From an uncultured Bacteroides sp. (GTDB taxonomy: Bacteria > Bacteroidota > Bacteroidia > Bacteroidales > Bacteroidaceae): 64,000 nt of DNA. The notes under the pieces were generated by a model, which had not been told where the DNA came from, did not search any database, and saw only the letters and a list, made by a program, of their open reading frames with translations. Position numbers and translations under genes: made by a program. Position 1 is the first letter of the stretch, and every line of letters starts with the position of its first letter. The stretch covers positions 124,001 through 188,000 of the forward strand of contig CABMPP010000008.1 of assembly GCA_902388495.1 (NCBI GenBank). Direction: 5' to 3'. Below are positions 52,534 to 61,114 of this stretch, in pieces.

Positions 52534-54057
52534 TTAATATCCGTCATTCTGCCACATGATGGCTTGGTCGCCATAAGCATTAATTTCAGATTGCGGTATC
52601 GGAGCCAGCAAATTGCGCTTGTTCATTACGTACATAGGCGTTTGTGTTGCGGTGTTGAAACCTTCATTCTTCAGGGCGAAATGTTTCTCCATGGCTGTTT
52701 CTGCCAATCCCCAGCGAATCAAGTCCGGCCAGCGGAGACCTTCGTAACAGAACTCGACGAAACGCTCGTGAACGAGGTAGTCGAAAACGGCTTGCTTGCT
52801 GTTCAGGCGGACAGCATCAATTGCAGCCAGACCGGCTCTTTGGCGTACTTCGTTGATAATAGATAGAATTGCTGAAATATTTCCTGCATAATCCAACTCA
52901 TTCAATGCTTCGGCATACATCAACTTCACGTCTGTATAGCGCAAGATAGGAATATTGTTTCCCCATTCATCAATAGCTCCGGGTTTTGTTCCACTGGCTT
53001 TCAAGAACTTTCGGGCGGTGTATTCATCCTCGTGCGGTTCATCCTTGTCATAATAGAGGTTATTTACCATGGTGGCTTCTCTGCGTATGTCACCCTCTTC
53101 ATAAACGCCTTCGCCCCAGAGGCTTTCTGATACCTTGGCAGAACCGGAAGGACCCGAGAACGTGATGTTATGAAGGAACGGAGCATCCTTCTCCAGATTA
53201 ATGAAAGATGGAATCATCATACTGCAGAAGCTTTGGCTGATGCCCAATGCCTTGCCGGTAGAACCGCCGATGTATTGTACTTCCCATACACGTTCTGACG
53301 TATTGTCGAATTTGTCGTCGAAACAATCTTCATAGTTTGCCGCCATTTTGTATAAGGAAGGTTCTTTGTCGACAACTAACTTTAGCCATTCAGCAGCTTT
53401 GGCAGCATTGCGCATATACAAATAGGTACGTCCCAACATACCGGCCATTGCATATTTGGTGACACGTCCTACTTCTGTACCGCTCCTTTTTTCGGGAAGT
53501 GCTTCGTAAGCCATTTCAAAGTCTTTGATGGCTTGTTGGAAGGTTTCCTCCTGTGTGGCACGTTTTACTTTGCGCAGTTCGGCCAATGAAAGGTCGGAAG
53601 TGATCAGAGGCGAACCTCCCCAACACCAGGCGAATTGCAGATAGGCCAGTCCGCGCATGGCATAAGCCTCTCCCTTGATATGAGTCTTTTGTGCTTCGTC
53701 CGAAAATGTCACGCGGTCGATGTTATCCAATACCTTGTTACTGCGTGCTACCAGCACCCAGAGAGCCTTCCAAGATGTCTCCCAAGTCTTCTCCGTAGAC
53801 GTATCTGTAAAACGGGTGATATTGTTATTCATGTTCTTCACTCCGTCTTCTCTCAGTATGATTGCTTCCAGATAGTTGCGGTTGTAGATGGTTTGCAACT
53901 GCGAATAAACTCCGGCAATGGCGGCCTCGCAGTCAGCCGGGGTTTTATAGAGACTTTGGTCGGTGTAGATGGACGGCTGGTTTACGTCCAGATAGCTGTC
54001 GCAGGAAGAGAGTGTCCACAAGCAACAAACGACTACTATTTTAGATATTATCTTCAT
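52534..54057 (-). CDS. SusD-like glycan-binding lipoprotein
   Basis: A 507-residue outer-membrane lipoprotein (signal ending LWTLSSC) of the RagB/SusD family, which forms the lid of the SusC importer and captures oligosaccharides. Typical segments are SYLDVNQPSIYTDQSLYKTPADCEAAIAGVYSQL, the TPR-like GEAYAMRGLAYLQFAWCWGG, and ILRYTDVKLMYAEALNELD near residue 370. The C-terminus has RFVEFCYEGLRWPDLIRWG and NKRNLLAPIPQSEIN. It lies 12 bp after susC, with which it is certainly co-transcribed. Binding specificity cannot be read. Confidence 0.96.
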   Translation of the reverse strand: MKIISKIVVVCCLWTLSSCDSYLDVNQPSIYTDQSLYKTPADCEAAIAGVYSQLQTIYNRNYLEAIILREDGVKNMNNNITRFTDTSTEKTWETSWKALWVLVARSNKVLDNIDRVTFSDEAQKTHIKGEAYAMRGLAYLQFAWCWGGSPLITSDLSLAELRKVKRATQEETFQQAIKDFEMAYEALPEKRSGTEVGRVTKYAMAGMLGRTYLYMRNAAKAAEWLKLVVDKEPSLYKMAANYEDCFDDKFDNTSERVWEVQYIGGSTGKALGISQSFCSMMIPSFINLEKDAPFLHNITFSGPSGSAKVSESLWGEGVYEEGDIRREATMVNNLYYDKDEPHEDEYTARKFLKASGTKPGAIDEWGNNIPILRYTDVKLMYAEALNELDYAGNISAILSIINEVRQRAGLAAIDAVRLNSKQAVFDYLVHERFVEFCYEGLRWPDLIRWGLAETAMEKHFALKNEGFNTATQTPMYVMNKRNLLAPIPQSEINAYGDQAIMWQNDGY

Positions 54058-54069
54058 GATGGTTACTGA

Positions 54070-57000
54070 TTAAAAGGTTACGTTAACTCCAAATATATAT
54101 TTGCGGGACAACGGATAGGTATTATAGTCCGCACCTCTCAGCATTGGGTTGGTACTATAACTGTTTGTATCCGGATTGCCTATGTAATCGGTGAAAGTAT
54201 GCAGGTTCTCGACTGTACCGTAAACCTTGGCTGCTTTTATACCTAAGATATTCAGACATTTCTTGGGCAGATTGTAAGCTAGGCTGATGTTCTGTATGCG
54301 TAAGAAGGTAGCATCAAAAATCTCCAAGTCTGTTCTGTGCAACTGACCGTCTTGTTCGGAATTATCGCCCAAACCGTAAGGAGCCGGAGTCTTACCGTCC
54401 CATGACATGTCTACGCCCAGTTCTGCAGGTATCGGATTGCCGTTAGGATAATCTTCCTTATAGCAATGCAACCATCTCTTCAGCGTATTGTTAGCTCCGT
54501 ACTTGCCACCGGTATCCAGGTTACGGGCACCAATCCAAAGTACATTGCCGCCGATTTGTCCGCGCAGGAATACACTCAATTCGAAGTCCTTGTAAGTAAA
54601 CCGGTTGGTGAAACCGAAGATAACGTCGGGTTCATTGGAACCGAAGGCTACTCTGTCATCATTGTCAATGGATCCACTGTTATCGGTATCGACGTACTTC
54701 ACATTACCCGGTCTTTGCTTCTTACCTTTTACAATAGGTACGAGTGGCTTGTTCGGATTGTAACGTCCGTCGGCACCTACCTCGAAGTCGGCTTCCGTCA
54801 ATAGCCCGTCTGTCTTATAAGCATAGAACTGTGAGATGGGGCCGCCTACTTTGGTGATGAACTGTGCATTCCAGGCATCGGTGATGATTTCATCGTTGCC
54901 TCCCAGGTCCAGCACTTTATTCTTGTTTCCGGAGAGATTCAGGGTGGTAGACCATTTGAATGCTTTCGTATTGATGTTCGTCGTTGTCAGGTCAATTTCC
55001 CAACCACGGTTCTCGATAGAAGCCAGGTTGGTGCGCATGCTGTTAAATCCGGTGGCTGCGGGCAGTTGCAGGTTATACAGCAGGTCGTCCGTGCGGTTGA
55101 TGTAGTAGTCCACATTCAGTTGTATGCGATTGCGGAACAGGGACAGGTCGAAACCGAAGTCGAATGCTTTGGTTGTTTCCCATTTCAAGTCAGGGTTTGC
55201 ATAGTTGGTGGGGTAGATGGCTATTTGTGAAGTGCTGCCATAAGCCACATTGCCTGTAGCAAACGTAGAAACATAGTCACTGTAGCCGATGCGGTCGTTT
55301 CCGGACATACCCCAAGAAGCGCGGAGCTTCAGCAGGGAGATGAATTTCACCTCTTTCATAAACTCTTCACTATTGATTTTCCAGCCGGCAGATACCGAAG
55401 GGAACATAGCCCAGCGATTGGAAGGGCCGAAGCGTGAGGAACCGTCGCGACGCAGGGAAGCCGATACCAGGTATTTGTCATCATAGTTGTAGCTTAAACG
55501 TCCGAAGAGGGAAGCTGTGCGGACAATGTTCTTTTCTGTACTTGCCTGACCTGGAGTGGCACCCTGATTTAAGGTCGGGACATTATCCAGCGGAAAGTCC
55601 GTAGCCTGCATCTTGGCTGTGTAGATACTTCGGTTCTCTATACTTTGTCCCAGCAAGATGTTCATCTGATGCTTTTTCCAAAGGACAAAATCATAACTCA
55701 ATGTATTTTGCCAGCCGGTGCGGCTGCCTGAAATAACGGTACTTGTACCGGTGGCCGACTTAACAGAAGTTTTCTGTACGTCGAGTGGCAGGAAATATTC
55801 ATCGATACGCGTATCGGAACTGTAGTTAAACATAGACTTGAAAGTCAGTCCGTTGATGATGTTGGCTTCTACCCAGGAAGAAACGTCGAAGTTCTTCATG
55901 TTCCGGCTGTCGGTTACTTGTTTCAGTCGTTCGTAGGGGTTTACGTCATCTTTTCTGAATTTACTGAAGCCCAGCGAACGAGTACCTTCGTCGATGCCGA
56001 TAGTAGGTATCATGGTCAGGGCGGTCATGATGACTTTGTCCTTACCTTCGGATTCTCCTCTATCTTGCGAAGAAATGGTAGGAGCAAAGTTTACGCCTGC
56101 CTTGATATGTTTGTTGATGTTCATCGAAGCGTTGATACGGAAGTTGAAACGTTCGTATCCGGTGAATTTTACAATACCTTCCTGGTTCAGGTAGCCTGCA
56201 GAAGCGTAGATAGAATACTTGTCTCCCTTGCTTGAAACAGATACTTGGTGACTGTGTGTGAAGGCTGTTTGCAGGATGGCATCTACCCAGTTGGTCTGCG
56301 GGAGGTCGGAACGTAAAGTCCAGTCGGCTGTGTCGGAGTTCGGGTTCAGCAGCCAGTCGGGGTTTACACGGTCTCCACTGGGACGATTCTTATTGGGGGT
56401 ATCCAGGGTGTTGTTACCGTCTTTCTGTAACCACATGGCATTTTTCAGATAGAGGTTGTAAGCCATCCATTCTTTGGGAGACATCATTTCGGGCAGGCCT
56501 ACGGCATTCTGAAAACCTAAGTACGATTCCCACTTTACGGTAGGAGCACCTTTTTGTGCCTGCTTGGTTTCAATCAGAATTACACCGGCAGAACCGCGCG
56601 CACCGTAAATAGAAGTAGCTGCTGCGTCTTTCAGTACTTGTATGGAAGCTACGTCAGAGGGGTTCACGTTGCTCATGCTTTCCGTGATAACTCCATCTAC
56701 TACAATCAGCGGATTGGAGGAACCATTGATAGAGCTGACGCCACGTACCGTGATCTGCATTTCTTCGCCCGGAATGCCGCTGCTGGTCTGTGTCTGTACG
56801 CCGGCCAACTGACCGGAGAGGGCATCACTCAGACTCGTCACCGGACGTCCTTCGATGGCATCAGAGGTCATTTTTGATACGGATGTTGTCAGATTGCTCT
56901 TCTTAACGGAACCGTACCCCACTACTACTACTTCGTCCAAAGACTGTGAGTCTTCCTCCAGCATAATTTTCAGGTTGGTGGCTCCGTTCAAGGCTACGCT

Positions 57001-57276
57001 TTTGTCCTTGTAGCCGATAAAGGAGATGACCAGGGTGGCTTTGTCACTTTTTACATTCAGCGTAAAGTTACCGTCGATGTCGCTGATGGTACCGTTTCCT
57101 GGTACGCCTTTTTCTACGATATTGGCGCCGATAATCGTTTCGCCCGTCGGGTCTGTTACGGTGCCGGTGACTTTTACTTGTGCCCAAGTAAAACTGCAGA
57201 AACATAGAAGGAAGAAAGTCAACCAGATCCGGGACTTCCCTTCCACACATTTCAAGAGTGTGATTCTGTTTTCCAT
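54070..57276 (-). CDS. SusC-like TonB-dependent outer-membrane transporter
   Basis: A 1068-residue importer. After the signal sequence a carboxypeptidase-regulatory-like domain (VKVTGTVTDPTGETIIGANIVEKGVPGNGTISDIDGNFTLNV) precedes the TonB-box region LDEVVVVGYGSVKKSNL. The plug domain contains the SusC/RagA signature IQVLKDAAATSIYGARGSAGVILIETK, and a 22-strand barrel follows, ending SRKYIFGVNVTF. There is no extra STN signalling domain, so control is by the HTCS rather than an ECF sigma/anti-sigma pair. It pairs with the SusD gene downstream and has two operator copies upstream. Confidence 0.97.
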   Translation of the reverse strand: MENRITLLKCVEGKSRIWLTFFLLCFCSFTWAQVKVTGTVTDPTGETIIGANIVEKGVPGNGTISDIDGNFTLNVKSDKATLVISFIGYKDKSVALNGATNLKIMLEEDSQSLDEVVVVGYGSVKKSNLTTSVSKMTSDAIEGRPVTSLSDALSGQLAGVQTQTSSGIPGEEMQITVRGVSSINGSSNPLIVVDGVITESMSNVNPSDVASIQVLKDAAATSIYGARGSAGVILIETKQAQKGAPTVKWESYLGFQNAVGLPEMMSPKEWMAYNLYLKNAMWLQKDGNNTLDTPNKNRPSGDRVNPDWLLNPNSDTADWTLRSDLPQTNWVDAILQTAFTHSHQVSVSSKGDKYSIYASAGYLNQEGIVKFTGYERFNFRINASMNINKHIKAGVNFAPTISSQDRGESEGKDKVIMTALTMIPTIGIDEGTRSLGFSKFRKDDVNPYERLKQVTDSRNMKNFDVSSWVEANIINGLTFKSMFNYSSDTRIDEYFLPLDVQKTSVKSATGTSTVISGSRTGWQNTLSYDFVLWKKHQMNILLGQSIENRSIYTAKMQATDFPLDNVPTLNQGATPGQASTEKNIVRTASLFGRLSYNYDDKYLVSASLRRDGSSRFGPSNRWAMFPSVSAGWKINSEEFMKEVKFISLLKLRASWGMSGNDRIGYSDYVSTFATGNVAYGSTSQIAIYPTNYANPDLKWETTKAFDFGFDLSLFRNRIQLNVDYYINRTDDLLYNLQLPAATGFNSMRTNLASIENRGWEIDLTTTNINTKAFKWSTTLNLSGNKNKVLDLGGNDEIITDAWNAQFITKVGGPISQFYAYKTDGLLTEADFEVGADGRYNPNKPLVPIVKGKKQRPGNVKYVDTDNSGSIDNDDRVAFGSNEPDVIFGFTNRFTYKDFELSVFLRGQIGGNVLWIGARNLDTGGKYGANNTLKRWLHCYKEDYPNGNPIPAELGVDMSWDGKTPAPYGLGDNSEQDGQLHRTDLEIFDATFLRIQNISLAYNLPKKCLNILGIKAAKVYGTVENLHTFTDYIGNPDTNSYSTNPMLRGADYNTYPLSRKYIFGVNVTF

Positions 57277-57341
57277 AAATTAAATTCAATAAATTAGATA
57301 CTATTCATTTTTTTGTCTAAAGCAAGCTTGTTTTTCGTTGG

Positions 57342-57410
57342 CAAAAGTAGCCGATGGGCTTTGGGTGAGCGTGGAAAATAGTTTCAAAACCTATGAAAAA
57401 GGTCTCAAAA
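57342..57410 (-). promoter_or_regulatory. PUL promoter 2 (susC) with tandem operator
   Basis: On the minus strand -7 TACTTTTG (57342-57349), a 20-bp spacer, then two copies of the operator in direct repeat: TTTTGAAACTATTTTCCACG (proximal, 57370-57389) and TTTTGAGACCTTTTTCATAG (distal, 57391-57410). The TTTT cores are 21 bp apart, two helical turns. No TTTG -33 element is present; the proximal operator occupies that place, as expected for an AraC-type activator. Confidence 0.8.
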
Positions 57411-57435
57411 GTCTGTTTTTCCAAGCTTTGGTACT

Positions 57436-59340
57436 TTATTCCAGCCGTATGCTCTTGGGGCCTTCCAGAGTGTGGAACAGAAGGAGGTTGCTGCCGGCTT
57501 TTTGCTCCATATACTTGCTTCGGGATATGTATGTTGTGTTTAACTGTACGGGAGTTCCGTTCAGTTTGTACTGTCCGTTGTAGGCCGTCTCGGGAGAGAA
57601 GAAGGTTAGTTCCAGCGTATCGCCTTGCAGGTTGGTGTAGGAGATGGCAGGAGTATCGCTTGTCTCATAGTCGGCGGAAAGGGTGAATCTGACTTTATTC
57701 CGGATGTCGGTGGCGAAGTTTTCCAATTCGGCTTTCAGGTTGCCTTGTGCATCTTTATATGCATCGGTAATTTCCGTGGTTTCCAATACCCAGGAACCTC
57801 GGCGCCGTTTCTTGTCTTTCAGTACGAGGACATCGTGGTCTTCGATGGCATATTTTCCGTTTGTGGTTTCGAACGTCCAGGCTTCGGGAGTACAGAAAGC
57901 AAACATCATAGAGCCGGTATGGCACAATATCCATTGCAGGCCATGGATGTTTTTCACCATTCTCTGTTTGATGCCTTGACGGCTGAAAGGTACGTACATC
58001 TGGTAGAAAACAGGAGTTGCCATGTAGTTCTTCGCTACATTATATATGCCGACGGCACTCTTCTCGTGTCCGAAGACACGATGATAGGGATTCTCGCCAT
58101 ATCCCAGTTTGTTCGATTTAGTCTGATAGATTTGGGGACGCTCGGGGTTGTCGTGGCATACACTGAACACGGAGGCTTCGGAGCAGTCGGACTGCCAGAC
58201 AAGATGGATATTCTTGGTCTCCTTAAAGGCGTAGGTATACTGGAAATCTTTCAACTTGTCGGCAAAAGCCTCTACGGTTTGGGTAGACAGTCCGTAGTGG
58301 GAGCTTTGGTAGGTATAGCGGCAATAGTAATGCTTGCTATCTATGCGCAGGGCTTCAAAGCTGTAAGGGTATGTTTTGGCCCGGTTCAGTGCTTGCAGAA
58401 GGGAAAGTGGCTTTACGTTGCGCTGGTAGGCCATCCAGAAGTTGAAGCAGGCGAAGTTGTCGTGGTTAGGAGCTTCCCGGCAGATGATTCGTTCGTCCGG
58501 GGTACCATAGAACAACCAGGCCAGTTGAGCAATTTGTACGCCGGTACTCAGATTGCCGGTATACAGATTCTTCCAGCCTTTGCACCGGGGAGGGTTTGCG
58601 CAGTAGAGTCCCTGATTCCAAGGCAACAGCAGTTGTGCCACCATGTGGTGATAGGCAGCAAGGGCTGCTTTCTGTATTTCTTCGTCCTTGGAGAACTCGG
58701 CAAGCATCCGGACGTATTGGAGGTTTGTTCCCAGGTAGGTGAAAGCATCTGCTTCGCTACAATTATGGGTGATGAATTGGTGGAGGATACTGATGATTTT
58801 GTCGTGCAGGGCTTCTTTAAGCTGGGCGGAGTTTTTTCCGTCGGCATCTGTAAAGTCGGGCCATTCTTCGGCACAGAGCAGGCCGGCCGTCTGGTGCATA
58901 AGCTTCATGTTTAGCGTAATGCCGTCACGGGTGTATCGGCCCAGTTGCATAAAGGCTTTGATCTTTTCTTGCAGCGGGGCGGACATTTTCTCTTTAGTGA
59001 GCAAGTATCCGTGCATGGTGGCATGGGCAAAGAAATCCATATCCGAGCCGGAATTATAGAATGCTTCGACGTGTTCCAGCTGGTGCTGGTACATTTCTGT
59101 GAGTTTCTTCTGAGCTTTCTCTACTTCGAAGCCACGCCATAAGCGGGCAAAGTAGAAGGGAGATACGTACTTTATGCTACCGTTCTCCACCGGTTGAGTT
59201 TGCAGCATGTGGTCAACGAGTGAATGGCAGCGCTCTTCGTATGTAGAACCGTTCATAAAAAAGGTTTGTGCTTTGGCAGAATAAGTGAAAAGTATTCCGA
59301 GCAGGAGACAAAGAATGTGGTGATAAGATAGTGCTTTCAT
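57436..59340 (-). CDS. Secreted toroid-like protein of unknown function (634 aa)
   Basis: A secreted protein with signal MKALSYHHILCLLLGILFTYSAKAQ. Residues 30-340 are helical with regular pairs (YVSPFYFARLWRGFEVEKAQKKLTEMY, MHQTAGLLCAEEWPDF, CSEADAFTYLGTNLQYVRMLAEF), consistent with an incomplete alpha toroid. The rest is beta-rich and starts near RIDSKHYYCRYTYQSSHYGLST, a segment with a Y/H/S cluster that might be catalytic. The overall order is that of PL8/PL12/PL21-type lyases, but no family is recognised. It is alone between its own operator-bearing promoter and the susC promoter, so it is regulated with the PUL. It could be a surface or periplasmic lyase, or a binding protein. Confidence 0.55.
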   Translation of the reverse strand: MKALSYHHILCLLLGILFTYSAKAQTFFMNGSTYEERCHSLVDHMLQTQPVENGSIKYVSPFYFARLWRGFEVEKAQKKLTEMYQHQLEHVEAFYNSGSDMDFFAHATMHGYLLTKEKMSAPLQEKIKAFMQLGRYTRDGITLNMKLMHQTAGLLCAEEWPDFTDADGKNSAQLKEALHDKIISILHQFITHNCSEADAFTYLGTNLQYVRMLAEFSKDEEIQKAALAAYHHMVAQLLLPWNQGLYCANPPRCKGWKNLYTGNLSTGVQIAQLAWLFYGTPDERIICREAPNHDNFACFNFWMAYQRNVKPLSLLQALNRAKTYPYSFEALRIDSKHYYCRYTYQSSHYGLSTQTVEAFADKLKDFQYTYAFKETKNIHLVWQSDCSEASVFSVCHDNPERPQIYQTKSNKLGYGENPYHRVFGHEKSAVGIYNVAKNYMATPVFYQMYVPFSRQGIKQRMVKNIHGLQWILCHTGSMMFAFCTPEAWTFETTNGKYAIEDHDVLVLKDKKRRRGSWVLETTEITDAYKDAQGNLKAELENFATDIRNKVRFTLSADYETSDTPAISYTNLQGDTLELTFFSPETAYNGQYKLNGTPVQLNTTYISRSKYMEQKAGSNLLLFHTLEGPKSIRLE

Positions 59341-59362
59341 ATTGTTCTATGTTTTTGGAACG

Positions 59363-59431
59363 CAAATGTAAGCGTGAAAGTATAGATACGCTATGAAAAT
59401 CGTGTTCTATTTCTGCAAAATCATCTCTTTG
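59363..59431 (-). promoter_or_regulatory. PUL promoter 1 with tandem operator
   Basis: On the minus strand -7 TACATTTG (59363-59370), a 20-bp spacer, then operator ATAGAACACGATTTTCATAG (59391-59410). A second, weaker copy GAGATGATTTTGCA lies within 59411-59431, again with TTTT cores 21 bp apart. The remaining bases of 59341-59718 hold the right flanking repeat and the MATE promoter. Confidence 0.75.
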
Positions 59432-59465
59432 GGAGAGATTTAACACTAAAGAAGCAGCGTAAGGA

Positions 59466-59611
59466 CATTATTGCTTGTCATCCGTATCTCCCTTTGCTGT
59501 CATCTCTCCCCCTATTCCCTTCGATGCACAAGATGGCATCTTATGCTGCTCAAGATGGCATCTTATGCTACACAAGATGGCATCTTGTGCATCGAGGGGA
59601 ATAGTGTTCAA
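59466..59611. repeat. 146-bp direct repeat, right copy, flanking the PUL
   Basis: Same sequence and orientation as 35575-35720. The 22-bp register continues past the identical part with two different units (about 59604-59647). It lies between the first PUL promoter and the MATE promoter. Confidence 0.95.
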
Positions 59612-59651
59612 CACGAAAGCTAATAATGCTCAAGATGAAAGCCGATAGTCT

Positions 59652-59682
59652 TTTGCCGCTTCGGGATAAATGTGTACCTTTG
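59652..59682 (+). promoter_or_regulatory. Promoter of the MATE gene
   Basis: TTTG (59652-59655), 19 bp, then TACCTTTG (59675-59682): a canonical Bacteroides promoter. Transcription would start near 59689, so ATG 59719 is the likelier start than 59692. Confidence 0.8.
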
Positions 59683-59718
59683 CAGCCTCAAATGGATATA
59701 AAGAAACAGGTATTAGGT

Positions 59719-61071
59719 ATGACAGGACAGAATACACCCACGGCGTTGGGTACGGAGAATATCGGAAAATTATTGATGCAGTATGCCGTTCCGGCAATCA
59801 TCGCTATGACGGCTTCCTCCTTATATAATATGGTAGACAGTATTTTCATCGGTCACGGAGTGGGCACAATGGCCATTTCGGGATTGGCGCTGACGTTTCC
59901 GTTGATGAACCTTGCCGCGGCTTTCGGTTCGCTGGTGGGTGTGGGTGCGTCTACCTTGATTTCCGTAAAGCTGGGACAGAAGGACTATGATACGGCACAG
60001 CGGGTGCTGGGCAATGTCTTTGTACTGAATATCCTGCTGGGTGTGGCCTTTACGGTAGTGGTACTGGCTTTCCTCGACCCTATTCTTTATTTCTTCGGCG
60101 GCAGCGACCAGACGATAGGCTACGCGCGGGACTATATGCAGATTATCCTTCTGGGAAATGCCATCACTCACCTTTATTTGGGACTGAATGCGGTGCTTCG
60201 TTCTTCGGGTCATCCGCAGAAGGCGATGTATGCCACCATAGCTACGGTGGTGATTAATACGATCCTTGACCCTGTGTTTATCTACGGCTTCGGCTGGGGC
60301 ATCCGCGGGGCGGCCATTGCTACGATTGTGGCGCAGATTATTTCGCTGGCATGGCAGTTCAAGTTGTTCAGCAACCGGGACGAACTGTTGCACTTCCATC
60401 GGGGCATCTTCCGCCTGAAGCGCAAGATTGTACTCGATTCGCTTGCCATCGGCATGTCTCCTTTCCTGATGAACCTGGCGGCTTGCTTCATTGTCATCCT
60501 CATCAATCAGGGATTGAAAGAGCATGGAGGCGACTTGGCCATCGGGGCTTTCGGCATTGTGAACCGGCTGGTGTTTATCATCGTCATGGTGGTGATGGGG
60601 CTGAACCAGGGCATGCAACCCATTGCGGGATATAACTTCGGGGCAAGGCAATACAAGCGTGTGGACCGGGTGCTGAAGCTGACGATTGTGTACGCCACGG
60701 CAGTGACTACTTTCGGTTTTGTGGTGGGCATGCTGGTGCCGGACTTGGTGGTTTCTATCTTTACTTCCGATCAGGAGCTGATCGATATTTCGGCTCGTGG
60801 ATTGCGCATCGTGGTGATGTTCTTCCCGATTATCGGTTTCCAGATGGTGACGTCCAACTTCTTCCAGAGCATCGGGATGGCAGGCAAGGCTATCTTCCTT
60901 TCACTTACCCGCCAGATGCTTGTCTTGCTTCCTTGTTTGATTATTCTGCCCCGTTTCTTCGGTGTGGCGGGGGTGTGGTACAGTATGCCGGTCTCCGATC
61001 TTATTGCCAGCTTGATAGCGGCGGTGATGCTGGTGGGGCAGTTCCGCAAGTTCAAGCGGGCAGAGGGGTAA
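59719..61071 (+). CDS. MATE-family multidrug exporter
   Basis: A 450-residue inner-membrane antiporter with twelve predicted helices in two halves, of the NorM/DinF group that exports cationic compounds using Na+ or H+. The first half has VPAIIAMTASSLYNMVDSIFIGHGVG and LGLNAVLRSSGHPQKAMY. The second has MSPFLMNLAACFIVILINQGL, NQGMQPIAGYNFGARQY and FFQSIGMAGKAIFLSLTRQ. The start is 59719 (MTGQNTPTALG) because the promoter places the transcript start just before 59692. The last codons (KFKRAEG) are encoded by the first unit of a short repeat. Confidence 0.92.
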   Translation: MTGQNTPTALGTENIGKLLMQYAVPAIIAMTASSLYNMVDSIFIGHGVGTMAISGLALTFPLMNLAAAFGSLVGVGASTLISVKLGQKDYDTAQRVLGNVFVLNILLGVAFTVVVLAFLDPILYFFGGSDQTIGYARDYMQIILLGNAITHLYLGLNAVLRSSGHPQKAMYATIATVVINTILDPVFIYGFGWGIRGAAIATIVAQIISLAWQFKLFSNRDELLHFHRGIFRLKRKIVLDSLAIGMSPFLMNLAACFIVILINQGLKEHGGDLAIGAFGIVNRLVFIIVMVVMGLNQGMQPIAGYNFGARQYKRVDRVLKLTIVYATAVTTFGFVVGMLVPDLVVSIFTSDQELIDISARGLRIVVMFFPIIGFQMVTSNFFQSIGMAGKAIFLSLTRQMLVLLPCLIILPRFFGVAGVWYSMPVSDLIASLIAAVMLVGQFRKFKRAEG

Positions 61072-61114
61072 TTCAAGCGGACGGAAGGGCCGTTTTAAGC
61101 GGGCAGAGGGTTAA
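61051..61114. repeat. Three-unit ~22-bp tandem repeat at the end of the MATE gene
   Basis: Units TTCAAGCGGGCAGAGGGGTAA (61051-61071), then 61072-61093 and 61094-61114 with the same TTYAAGCGGRC frame. The first unit encodes the C-terminus of the exporter and its stop; the last contains the stop codon of the convergent small gene. Confidence 0.8.

Noticed and set aside
57625..58914. 429-codon open frame on the plus strand
   Set aside because: Antisense to the 634-aa PUL gene, which has a signal peptide and a well-formed promoter.
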